8,088 bases of DNA from an uncultured Pyrinomonas sp. (GCA_937135995.1 CAKZOF010000145.1:1-8088); one strand, 5' to 3'; positions 1-6,324 are shown, counted from the stretch's first letter. Notes: generated by a model from the letters alone, not told the origin. A program made the numbers and translations.

Positions 1-1
1 T

Positions 2-625
2 GAAGCGCGTGCTACGGTCGATGTGACTGGCACTTATCGCATACGCTTCGGCGGAACTTTCGCGCCTGAACTGAATGCGCCCGACGTGGCCGAAACGCCG
101 CTTCCTGTTGCTCCTCCACCAGCTGGCGAACTGCGCACGGCGACGGGCGCGCGCATCGCGGGCGCGCCTGCGGAACGCAGCGCCGAGAAAGCGACCGAAG
201 AGAAGACGAAGACGGCAACGAAAGAGGTGGCGGAAAAGGGCGAAGTGAAGAACGAGGCGACCGGTCCGCCGTCCGATGAACGATCACCTCGAACAGCAGC
301 GCGCAACGAAGGAGAACGTGCTCCTTCCACAGCGCGCGCAGAGAACGCTGCGCGCGAGACAGTAGCGCGCAGAGGATCTCGCCCCGCGCCTCGTCGTGGA
401 GCCGTGCGCCGGACGTCTCCCGCGCGCCCGGTTCCCGTGCCGCCAGCGCCTCTGGCGAGCGGGCGGCTCGTGCTCGAACTTCGAGACGGCACGCGCGTCG
501 AACGCGAGATGCGCGCCGTCCGGCGTTTCACCGTAGACCAGAATCAGATCGTCATCGTCGGAAACGATGGGCGCGTCGAACGCCTACCGCTCGCCGACAT
601 CGTGCGCATCGCCGTCGAACAGTAA
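2..625 (+). CDS. Hypothetical protein, 3' part only (start lies upstream of the window)
   Basis: The reading frame is open from base 2, so the GTG at 23 is probably an internal Val codon and the true start lies outside the window; 207 residues are visible. They begin with a short beta-like stretch (VTGTYRIRFGGTF). A long low-complexity linker rich in Ala, Arg, Glu, Lys and Pro follows (about residues 25-155) and is probably disordered. The last 55 residues form a compact hydrophobic/charged alternating module (RLVLELRDGTRVE ... VERLPLADIVRIAVEQ) that looks like two or three beta-hairpins. I do not recognise a family. A disordered tether carrying a small C-terminal domain would fit a secreted or surface protein, but no signal peptide can be judged without the N-terminus. 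Codon use matches the neighbouring genes, which supports it as real. A 4-bp stem with a GTAA loop starts just after the stop codon. Confidence 0.7.
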   Translation, partial: EARATVDVTGTYRIRFGGTFAPELNAPDVAETPLPVAPPPAGELRTATGARIAGAPAERSAEKATEEKTKTATKEVAEKGEVKNEATGPPSDERSPRTAARNEGERAPSTARAENAARETVARRGSRPAPRRGAVRRTSPARPVPVPPAPLASGRLVLELRDGTRVEREMRAVRRFTVDQNQIVIVGNDGRVERLPLADIVRIAVEQ

Positions 626-800
626 TCTGCGGTAACGCAAGGCCGCTTTCGCTCAAATGATGCCCTCGATCGGCATCGGAAGCCCTACCACGATGGCCGG
701 GGCTGCGGCCGCACATCGCACAAGCGCTCGGCCCCTTCGGTGACAAAAGTGATGACGTTGCTATTAAAGTTGTAAAGTTGCGGATAGCGCGGGCGCTCCG

Positions 801-822
801 CCTCGTCTCCCGTCGGACGAGG
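801..822. repeat. Small inverted repeat (7-bp stem, 8-nt loop)
   Basis: CCTCGTC at 801-807 pairs perfectly with GACGAGG at 816-822 around an 8-nt loop. No T-run follows on either strand, so it is not a canonical intrinsic terminator. It lies between the end of the upstream gene and the sigma factor promoter and may be part of a transcript end or leader. Function unknown. Confidence 0.5.
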
Positions 823-891
823 AAGAGGTTTCGCCGGGCGGCGATTCTTTTCGTGGTGTGTCTCTAGACCTGATGCGTCCCGACCTTTTTT

Positions 892-919
892 GGAACGGCG
901 TAGATGGCTCGTGCGTGTA
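892..919 (+). promoter_or_regulatory. Candidate ECF-type (autoregulatory) promoter of the sigma factor operon
   Basis: GGAAC at 892-896 matches the classical -35 element of RpoE-like ECF promoters. It is preceded by a T-rich stretch (884-891). After 17 bp comes CGTGTA at 914-919, one base away from the CGTCTA-type -10 element. It lies about 75 bp before the ATG at 996 of an ECF sigma gene. ECF sigma factors commonly transcribe their own operon, so the match falls where one would be expected. The evidence is a motif match by eye only. Confidence 0.45.
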
Positions 920-934
920 GCATTTTCGGTGGTG

Positions 935-940
935 TATAAT
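935..940 (+). promoter_or_regulatory. Perfect TATAAT -10 hexamer, possible housekeeping promoter
   Basis: TATAAT at 935-940 equals the sigma-70 consensus -10 and has a TG directly upstream, one base off the extended -10 position. The sequence 16-18 bp further upstream does not resemble TTGACA, so only half of a promoter is seen. If used, transcription would start near 947 and give a leader of about 50 nt to the ATG at 996. It could supply basal expression beside the ECF-type site. Confidence 0.4.
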
Positions 941-995
941 CGCCGCCGCGATCTCGCCTGTGCCGATCGCTGACGAACCAAGGTCGAGCCGTTTT

Positions 996-1628
996 ATGAG
1001 TGCCCTCTCTTCCATCGAGGATCTGCTCGTCGCCGTTTCGCAATCGTTCGACGCAGCCACGGACCATCGGCTGCTTGAAGCGACGCGCGCGGGCGATGAA
1101 GCGGCGTTTGCCGAGTTGGTCCGACGCTATCGCCATCCGATCACCAACTACGTCTATCGGTTGACCAACGACTACGATCTGGCGGTGGACATCGCGCAGG
1201 AGACCTTCGTGCGCGTCTATGGAGCGCTGGCTCGTTACCACACGGACTACGCCTTTTCGACCTACATCTACCGCATCGCCACCAACCTTGCGATCAGCGA
1301 ACTGCGCCGCCGCAAACGGCGCAAGCTCGTCTCGCTGACTTCCATCTTTCGTTCGGCGCAAAAAGGCGACGAGCCGCTCGAGATCGATCCGGCGGATTCC
1401 AGACCGCTGCCCGACGCGACGTTGATCGCCGCCGAAAGACAACGCGCCGTAGCACGTGCTATTGCGACTTTGCCCGAAAAGTATCGCGTCCCGCTCATCC
1501 TGCGCGATCTCGAAGAGCGCGGGTATGAAGAGATCGCCGCGATCTTGCGCGTCAGCGAAGGGACGGTGAAATCGCGCATCAGTCGTGCGCGCGCCCTTCT
1601 GCGCAGCAAGCTGCGCGCGCATTTATGA
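996..1628 (+). CDS. ECF-family RNA polymerase sigma-70 factor (RpoE-like)
   Basis: This is an alternative sigma factor that directs RNA polymerase to a stress regulon. With the ATG at 996 it is 210 residues, normal for the ECF group. Region 2 spans about residues 34-104 (DEAAFAELVRRYR, then DIAQETF at 65-71, and a basic RRRKRRK end). Region 4 spans about 151-205, with the helix-turn-helix GYEEIAAILRVSEGTVKSRI. A charged linker of about 45 residues separates the two, and no sigma region 1 or 3 is present. An in-frame GTG at 960 would add 12 residues, but neither start has a strong Shine-Dalgarno site; the ATG is preferred because it is the commoner start codon and leaves room for the TATAAT-driven leader. 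The anti-sigma gene follows 7 bp after the stop, which fixes the functional context. Family certain, regulon unknown. Confidence 0.95.
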   Translation: MSALSSIEDLLVAVSQSFDAATDHRLLEATRAGDEAAFAELVRRYRHPITNYVYRLTNDYDLAVDIAQETFVRVYGALARYHTDYAFSTYIYRIATNLAISELRRRKRRKLVSLTSIFRSAQKGDEPLEIDPADSRPLPDATLIAAERQRAVARAIATLPEKYRVPLILRDLEERGYEEIAAILRVSEGTVKSRISRARALLRSKLRAHL

Positions 1629-1635
1629 GCAGGCC

Positions 1636-2301
1636 ATGAAGGAATGCCGAAGATGTAGAGAAGCGATCGAGGTGGCGTTACCGAAGCGTGCGTTCGCCGC
1701 GCACGTTCGGGCGCACCTTTCTCGTTGCGCGTCGTGTCGCGCCTTCTACGCCGAGCGATCGGCTTTGACCGCGCTGCTCCGCGAGCTACCGCGCGTCGAG
1801 GCACCGAAAGATTTCGAGCTGCGTTTGCGCGCCGGTCTGGTCGCGCGTCCGCGCACGCCCCCGCCGCGCCTTTTCGATCCAGCGACGGTGCTCGCTTCGC
1901 TGGCGATTCTATCCGTTGCCACCGCGCTGCTGTTGCACGTTCGCTGGGCAGCGGGTGAACAGACGGTCGCGACGCGTCAGATCGAGGAACAGCGCGCGCC
2001 GATCCTTTTCGAAGATCCGGTCGCACTGATCAGAACAACGGAGACAAGGGTCGCCAAGCACAAGCGGCAATCTGTTCGAGCGAAAGCGACATCGCGTCGC
2101 CCGGAGATCGTCGCGGAAGATTTCGCTGTCAAGATCGCGCCGGCTGTCGAGACGATGGATGAACCGCTGGTGGCGCACGCCTTGGAGACTAAACTGCTGA
2201 ACAAAGCGGGCGAGGTTCAGATAGTGCGAATCGAACCCGTTTCTTTCGGCGACGAAGCGGCGCTCAAGATCGTCTCGGCTGAACCGCGCACGGAGCAGTG
2301 A
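1636..2301 (+). CDS. Anti-sigma factor, zinc-finger (zf-HC2/ZAS) type, single-pass membrane protein
   Basis: This protein probably holds the adjacent sigma factor inactive at the membrane. Starting at the ATG at 1636 it has 221 residues. The N-terminus contains C4-x2-C7 and then H27-x3-C31-x2-C34, the H-x3-C-x2-C signature of zinc-binding anti-sigma domains. Residues 55-68 (EAPKDFELRLRAGL) resemble the linker common in these proteins. One hydrophobic segment at about 83-101 is likely transmembrane, leaving a C-terminal domain of about 120 residues outside the cytoplasm. An upstream in-frame GTG at 1585 would overlap the sigma gene by 44 bp and add 17 residues unlike the family, so the ATG is chosen; AGCAGG lies close before it. 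The stop codon overlaps the next start (TGATG). The extracytoplasmic part is not recognised. Assignment rests on motif, membrane segment and neighbourhood. Confidence 0.85.
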   Translation: MKECRRCREAIEVALPKRAFAAHVRAHLSRCASCRAFYAERSALTALLRELPRVEAPKDFELRLRAGLVARPRTPPPRLFDPATVLASLAILSVATALLLHVRWAAGEQTVATRQIEEQRAPILFEDPVALIRTTETRVAKHKRQSVRAKATSRRPEIVAEDFAVKIAPAVETMDEPLVAHALETKLLNKAGEVQIVRIEPVSFGDEAALKIVSAEPRTEQ

Positions 2302-2303
2302 TG
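2292..2303 (+). promoter_or_regulatory. Ribosome binding site and TGATG stop/start overlap
   Basis: GGAG at 2292-2295 lies 5 nt before the ATG at 2301-2303. The anti-sigma stop TGA (2299-2301) shares its last A with this ATG. This fits translational coupling of the two genes and favours the ATG at 2301 over the GTG at 2298, which would sit only 2 nt from the GGAG. Confidence 0.65.
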
Positions 2304-3785
2304 AGCGCGTCGCTGACTGGCCCGGTGGATCACATGACAAGGCTCGGCAAGAAAGCGGAGCAGACGATCTTTCATCCTCCGCACCGCGCGACGCTTCTGC
2401 GGCGAACGAGCAGGTGTTTGCTATTCGTCCTTCTCCTCGCGCACGCCAGCGCGCGCGCGCAACAGCCCCGAGCCTCTGCACGCCACGAACAGGCCGTAAA
2501 ACAGCTGGACCAGACTCCGCCGCAAGTGCTCGCCGTGATCCATCGGCTCTACGGGCTGCGCCTCGCATGGTGGATGGCGCAACAAAGCGGCGCTCCTGTT
2601 CTGTTGCTCTCCAAAGAGCCATCGCACGCCAACATCGTCGCCGGGCGTGTGCTTGACGATGGGCAGACGGTGGTCGCCCGGCTGCCGAACGCGCGTGCCG
2701 AAAAGCTTGCTCTTCCGCCGATCGTCGGTGGGTCGGCGGTGCGAGCGTCGGACTTTCTCGTGGTGCGCCCCGATGGCGCACAGTTCCACGCCGCACTCAT
2801 CGGCGTGGACGAAGAGACCGGACTTTCGCTTCTGAAGACAGAAGAACCGATCTTCGCCGTCCCGCCAATGCGCCACCGAAAGCTTTCGGCTTCGCCGTCG
2901 CCTGCCAGTCACACCGTTGTTATTCGTCGCGCAAACAGAGCGACGCCGAAAGAGCCCGAAGAAACCGCTCGTCAATCTCCTGCGCCGCCAGCTTCTTCCG
3001 CGCAAACCGACTCCGAAACGGATCGGTCTCCCTCTTCCTCGAGGAGCGAACAAGATGAGCGCGTAACTCCCCTGCGGCAAGCCATAAAGAGCCAATCCAA
3101 TGACCAGAACGCGGCGACGCCCGTTGATCTGCTCGCTCCGACGCAAGTCCAAAGCGACGCGCAACGTTTGCGCCCTTTGTTCGGTGCGACGAAAGGGAGG
3201 CTGTGCGAAGTCGAGCGCTCGGGCGAGGTCGTCGTGCGTGCCGAGCAGTTGACCCCAGCCTTTGCCGGTGCCGTGGCCGTGAGCGCGGATGGGCGCTGGT
3301 TGGGCATTGTCGAACGGATCGAGCAGAACGAAGCGCGCGTGATTCCACGCTGGCGCGTCGAAAAGATCGCCGAAGAGTTGCGCGTCAAGCGCGCCGCGTC
3401 CGCGGCTGAGTCGAAAACACCTTCTGCCGACGGTCGCTTCGTGCTGCCCCGGGAAGAGCGCATGACAAATGAGACGCCCATCCCCCGAAGCGAACAGCAC
3501 CCCGACGCACTCGGCATTCAGGGTCTCGTGCTCGAACCGACGGTTGCGGCGCGATTCGGTCTCGTTGAGCGCGGCCTGCTCGTCCTAGAAGTAGCGCCCG
3601 ATGCAGCGGCCGATCGCGCCGGCATCCGCGCCGGAGATTACATTGAGACGCTCGACGGAGAGCCATTGACGCTCGAAAATTGGACCGCAAAATTGCTGCG
3701 TCCGACGGAGACGGAGGTGCGGCTCGGCATTCGTCGCGGCGCGAAACGGATCGAGATCTCCCTGCGCAAAGGCTTGCGCCGCTAG
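2301..3785 (+). CDS. Secreted HtrA-like pseudoprotease with C-terminal PDZ domain
   Basis: The protein has 494 residues. A basic n-region and hydrophobic core (LLFVLLL) ending in ASARA at about 49-53 look like a Sec signal peptide with cleavage before Gln54; no lipobox is seen. The n-region is long, so the ATG at 2334 (residue 12) is an alternative start. Residues about 110-183 resemble the N-terminal barrel of trypsin-fold HtrA proteases (VRPDGAQFHAALIG, then ETGLSLLK). However, the usual TDLALLK Asp is Gly174, no TNxHV histidine motif is present near 120-130, and the GNSGGP serine motif is replaced by FAGAVAVS at 321-328. A Ser/Pro/Gln-rich linker lies between the barrel halves. Residues about 404-490 form a PDZ domain (LVLEVAPDAAADRAGIRAGDYIETLDGEPL). 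It is probably a periplasmic sensor or binding partner of the anti-sigma factor, not an enzyme. PDZ call firm; pseudoprotease call moderately sure. Confidence 0.8.
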   Translation: MSASLTGPVDHMTRLGKKAEQTIFHPPHRATLLRRTSRCLLFVLLLAHASARAQQPRASARHEQAVKQLDQTPPQVLAVIHRLYGLRLAWWMAQQSGAPVLLLSKEPSHANIVAGRVLDDGQTVVARLPNARAEKLALPPIVGGSAVRASDFLVVRPDGAQFHAALIGVDEETGLSLLKTEEPIFAVPPMRHRKLSASPSPASHTVVIRRANRATPKEPEETARQSPAPPASSAQTDSETDRSPSSSRSEQDERVTPLRQAIKSQSNDQNAATPVDLLAPTQVQSDAQRLRPLFGATKGRLCEVERSGEVVVRAEQLTPAFAGAVAVSADGRWLGIVERIEQNEARVIPRWRVEKIAEELRVKRAASAAESKTPSADGRFVLPREERMTNETPIPRSEQHPDALGIQGLVLEPTVAARFGLVERGLLVLEVAPDAAADRAGIRAGDYIETLDGEPLTLENWTAKLLRPTETEVRLGIRRGAKRIEISLRKGLRR

Positions 3786-3796
3786 CTCCACCGCCA

Positions 3797-3827
3797 TTTC
3801 GCGCGCCACGGCTCATCGTGCGCGAAA
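3797..3827. repeat. Inverted repeat 12 bp after the PDZ gene (possible terminator)
   Basis: TTTCGCGC at 3797-3804 pairs perfectly with GCGCGAAA at 3820-3827 over a 15-nt loop that may add one G-T and one C-G pair. The position just after the stop codon of the sigma operon is right for a transcript end. No T-run follows, so intrinsic termination is not clearly supported; it could act as an RNA-stabilising 3' hairpin instead. Confidence 0.45.
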
Positions 3828-3957
3828 GCGTGCCTGACGTGGTAACGTTTCTCTCCCGCGCCACATCGTTTGCTCTTCTAGTTCCTCGCCGCGTGCCTGG
3901 TTTGCCATTTCTCAGCAGCCGTCTTTGTGCTAACTTAATCGTCGATCTACGACTCTC

Positions 3958-3963
3958 GAGGAG
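3958..3963 (+). promoter_or_regulatory. Strong Shine-Dalgarno site for the ATP-grasp gene
   Basis: GAGGAG lies 6 nt before the ATG at 3970 and fixes this start. The 184-bp gap before this gene is where the ligase operon promoter should lie. It contains TTGCCA (3902-3907) and TAACTTAAT (3931-3939), but their spacing is too long for one sigma-70 promoter, so I do not call one. Confidence 0.7.
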
Positions 3964-3969
3964 CGACCG

Positions 3970-5325
3970 ATGTTGCCGCAAGCCGTCGCAGACTACCACG
4001 AACTTCTCGCCGATTCGGCGCTGGCTGATGCCTCGCGCGCCATGCTCGATGCGGAACTCGACCGGGCCAGACTCATCTTCGGCGGACGGCGGCTGTCACC
4101 CTACCTGCGCCCACATTTCGTCGCGGCGAGTGATTTCGCGCGCATCTCGCGCGCGTGCGAAACTATCTGGCGCGCCATTCAGAAGGTGAAGGACGCTGCC
4201 ATCGCCGATGCAACCTTGGTCGACGAACTCGGGCTGACCGAAAAAGAACGCGAGCTGGTCCGGATCGATCCCGGCTACCGCGCCGTCTCGCCGACGGCGC
4301 GCCTCGACTCGTTTCTGACGCCAGAAGCGTACAGCTTCGTCGAACTCAACGGCGAGAGCCCCGCTGGCATCGCTTACGCCGACGCGGCCTTCGAGATATT
4401 CGCGCGTTTGCCCGTCATGCAGCGCTTCGCGGCGAAGCACCGTGTGCGCCCGATGTTCGGCCGACGGCGGCTGCTCGACGTGCTGCTCGACGCTTACCGG
4501 GAGTTTCTCGGACACCAGCCTGCGCGCCCACCTCAGATCGCCATCGTCGATCTGAAAGACGTGCCGACGCAGAAGGAGTTCGAGCTGTTCCGTGACTTCT
4601 TCGAGCGCGAAGGCTACCCGGCGCGAATCTGTGCGCCGGAAGAGTTGGAGTTTCGCCACGGCAGATTGCGCTGCGGCGAATTCGAGATCGACATCGTTTA
4701 CAAAAGGCTGTTGGTCAACGAGTACCTGCCGATCATCGAGCGAGCGCCGGCATTGCTCGATGCTTACCGCGCACGCGCCATCTGCATGGTCAACAGTTTT
4801 CGCTCGAAGTTGATCCACAAAAAGGCGCTCTTCGCCGTGCTCACGGACGAACGCCATGCGGCGCTCTTCGATCGCGAAGAGCACGAGGCGATCCGCGCCC
4901 ATATCCCTTGGACGCGCCGCGTGCGCGATGGCTGGACCGAACGCCACGGCGAACGAATCGATCTGCTCGACTTCATCGCGCGCGAGCGAGCGAGGCTCGT
5001 GCTCAAGCCCAACGACGATTACGGTGGCCACGGCATCTTCATCGGGTGGGACTCGACGCCGGCGCAGTGGAACCGAGCGATCGAACTGGCCGTCGAGAAC
5101 GGCGATTATCTGGTGCAGGAGCGGGTGCCGACGGCGCGCGAGGTCTTTCCCATGTTGATCGAGGATCGCGTCGAGTTTCTCGAACAGTTGGTTGATCTCG
5201 ATCCGTTGTTGTTCAACGGCAAAGTCGGTTCGGCCTTCACGCGCCTGTCTTCTACGGAACTGGCTAACGTCTCGGCGGGCGGCGGCATGGTTCCGACCTT
5301 CATCATCGACGAAGAAAACGGTTGA
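3970..5325 (+). CDS. Circularly permuted ATP-grasp / glutathionylspermidine-synthase-like ligase
   Basis: This is probably an ATP-dependent carboxylate-amine ligase that works through an acyl-phosphate; the substrate is unknown. It has 451 residues, close to this fold's usual size. FVELNGESPAG at about 123-133 resembles the E-x-N-x-[DE] metal-binding segment of glutathionylspermidine synthase (E125, N127 and E129 here). KPNDDYGGHGIFIG from K346 gives the ATP-binding Lys and the Gly-rich loop, and YLVQERV at 380-386 gives the acidic nucleotide-contact segment. The C-terminus ends with VSAGGGMVPTFII. Finding the acidic metal-binding segment before the Lys/Gly loop is what marks the permuted order. 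No membrane segment or signal peptide is seen, so it is cytoplasmic. It heads a four-gene operon whose last gene is a second, unrelated ligase of the GCS2 class, which suggests successive amide-bond steps. Fold assigned with good confidence; reaction inferred. Confidence 0.8.
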   Translation: MLPQAVADYHELLADSALADASRAMLDAELDRARLIFGGRRLSPYLRPHFVAASDFARISRACETIWRAIQKVKDAAIADATLVDELGLTEKERELVRIDPGYRAVSPTARLDSFLTPEAYSFVELNGESPAGIAYADAAFEIFARLPVMQRFAAKHRVRPMFGRRRLLDVLLDAYREFLGHQPARPPQIAIVDLKDVPTQKEFELFRDFFEREGYPARICAPEELEFRHGRLRCGEFEIDIVYKRLLVNEYLPIIERAPALLDAYRARAICMVNSFRSKLIHKKALFAVLTDERHAALFDREEHEAIRAHIPWTRRVRDGWTERHGERIDLLDFIARERARLVLKPNDDYGGHGIFIGWDSTPAQWNRAIELAVENGDYLVQERVPTAREVFPMLIEDRVEFLEQLVDLDPLLFNGKVGSAFTRLSSTELANVSAGGGMVPTFIIDEENG

Positions 5326-5344
5326 AAATCGCGGGGTGAGATTC

Positions 5345-5677
5345 ATGGATGCTGATCTACCTCAAGACGAACGGCGTCGCCACGATCGCGCGCGACTCAT
5401 CATCGACCTCTATTTCGAGGGGCACGAAGGCACGGGCGTAGCGAACACACGGGACATCAGCGCGGGCGGCCTTTACATGAACACGCAAACTGTGCTGCCC
5501 CAAGGCACGCTGCTCACGCTGCGCCTTCCGCTCGGAGATGAACCGCTGGTGGTCCGCAGCAGAGTTGTCTACAGCAATCCGGGACGCGGCGTCGGCGTTG
5601 AGTTCTGCGATCTCACGAACGAGCAGCGCGCGCGCATTGAAGAGGCGATTCGCCGCGCGTCGAGCCAAGATCGATAA
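5345..5677 (+). CDS. PilZ-domain protein, predicted cyclic di-GMP receptor
   Basis: This is a single-domain PilZ protein of 110 residues. The N-terminus carries the RxxxR motif (R11-x3-R15 within ERRRHDR) and D37-I-S39-A-G-G42 is the [DN]xSxxG motif, together the known cyclic di-GMP-binding signature. The rest is beta-rich (GTLLTLRLPL, VVRSRVVYSN, GVGVEF) and ends with a helix (NEQRARIEEAIRR), as usual for PilZ. The start is the ATG at 5345, preceded by GGGG at 5333-5336. The frame is open further upstream, but that stretch overlaps the ATP-grasp gene and is not PilZ-like. It lies 19 bp after the ATP-grasp gene and 11 bp before the next gene, so it is very likely co-transcribed. It may regulate an operon partner through cyclic di-GMP, or may simply be an unrelated cargo gene. 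Confidence 0.9.
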   Translation: MDADLPQDERRRHDRARLIIDLYFEGHEGTGVANTRDISAGGLYMNTQTVLPQGTLLTLRLPLGDEPLVVRSRVVYSNPGRGVGVEFCDLTNEQRARIEEAIRRASSQDR

Positions 5678-5688
5678 CGAGGGTCGCG

Positions 5689-6324
5689 ATGTTCTCCATG
5701 GCGCGACGAAAGCGCACAGCCGCGGCGCAGCGAAGCGACCATGCTGCCGATTGGCAAGCCCATTGTTCTCACGGCGACGCGCGCGAATCGTTCCGCTGCG
5801 TGCTCGCCTCTGACTGGGACTCGCTTGGCTCGGAGCTACGCAGCCGCTTCGCTGGCAAGCTCGCCGGACTCTACTCGCACGCCAACGATCACACAGCTTT
5901 CGATCAACTCGCACTGGACAAACGGGCGAGCTTGTTCCTTCTCGCCGCGCGGCTCTGCGACCTCGACCTCTGGCACGAGGTGCAAAGCGTCGAGAATCTG
6001 TACGGCACGGGCGGCGTCGGAGCAACCTTTTCAGCGCGCGCTTCTTTGCTCTGGCGAGCGCGCCACCACGCGCACCTGTGCGAAAGTCGGTGGGCCACCA
6101 AGCGCGGCGCGATCACTGGTTTTTTCGAGCGCTTTCGGGCCAAAGCGACGCTGCACCTTGTCCTCGAGGATGCGTCGCGCTGCCGCTGGAGCGCCCACTT
6201 TGACCGCCTGAGCCCGATCTTTTCGGTGAAGACCGCCCTCGGTCATCTTCTCGGCGAAAAGTTGCTCACAAGCTGCCCGGACTGGCGAGAAATTTCTGCT
6301 GCAATCGGCTTGAATTTCCTGTAA
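5689..6324 (+). CDS. Hypothetical protein of 211 residues in the ligase operon
   Basis: I do not recognise this family. The ATG at 5689 is preceded by GAGGG at 5679-5683, and an ATG at 5698 is also possible. The start lies 11 bp after the PilZ stop. The sequence has a basic N-terminus and is rich in Trp, His, Arg, Leu and Ala. It looks mainly helical and soluble, with no signal peptide, membrane segment or nucleotide-binding loop. A Gly-rich turn (LYGTGGVGATF, about residues 104-114) precedes a His/Arg-rich helix (WRARHHAHLCESRW). The C-terminal part (HFDRLSPIFSVKTALGHLLGEKLL) looks like a helical hairpin. Cysteines are scattered and form no metal motif. Its place between a PilZ protein and a ligase suggests an accessory role, but no function can be assigned. 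Codon use is like its neighbours, so recent transfer is not indicated. Confidence 0.75.
   Translation: MFSMARRKRTAAAQRSDHAADWQAHCSHGDARESFRCVLASDWDSLGSELRSRFAGKLAGLYSHANDHTAFDQLALDKRASLFLLAARLCDLDLWHEVQSVENLYGTGGVGATFSARASLLWRARHHAHLCESRWATKRGAITGFFERFRAKATLHLVLEDASRCRWSAHFDRLSPIFSVKTALGHLLGEKLLTSCPDWREISAAIGLNFL

Larger units (their letters stand above)
626..959. other. Intergenic region without a supported gene
   Basis: No convincing gene lies here on either strand. The minus-strand frames that cross it give low-complexity Arg-rich peptides without Shine-Dalgarno sites. The region is less GC-rich around 760-780. It contains a loose sigma-70-like pair (GTGACA at 740-745 and TATTAA at 762-767, 16-bp spacer), a 7-bp stem-loop at 801-822, and a 4-bp CGCC/GGCG stem at 832-843 followed by ATTCTTTT. 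The right end carries promoter-like elements for the sigma factor gene, listed separately. The 832-851 element could be a weak terminator for a short leader or small RNA started near 775, but this is speculative. Confidence 0.5.

Noticed and set aside
884..891. T-rich run as an intrinsic terminator tail
   Set aside because: No GC-rich stem lies directly before it. It fits better as the AT-rich stretch next to the GGAAC promoter element.
864..1622. 252-codon minus-strand frame opposite the sigma factor
   Set aside because: The plus strand encodes a clear ECF sigma factor with regions 2 and 4; the antisense peptide shows no family features.
1909..2796. 295-codon minus-strand frame across the anti-sigma/PDZ junction
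   Set aside because: Very Arg-rich sequence without motifs, spanning two coupled plus-strand genes.
2421..3500. 359-codon minus-strand frame over the PDZ protein gene
   Set aside because: Arg/Gly-rich composition, no domain motif, and it lies wholly inside a gene with a signal peptide and PDZ domain. A shadow frame.
3842..3870. GTAAC...CGTT as a second ECF-type promoter upstream of the ligase operon
   Set aside because: GTAAC departs from GGAAC and the 20-bp spacer is too long for ECF promoters, so there is no support for the sigma factor controlling the ligase operon.
3902..3939. TTGCCA and TAACTTAAT as a sigma-70 promoter for the ligase operon
   Set aside because: The spacing is 23 bp or more, too long for a single promoter, and the hexamers are imperfect.
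4096..5346. 416-codon open frame on the minus strand across the ATP-grasp gene
   Set aside because: It mirrors a well-supported gene. The peptide has no recognisable motif, and long antisense frames are expected in GC-rich genes with few AT-rich codons.
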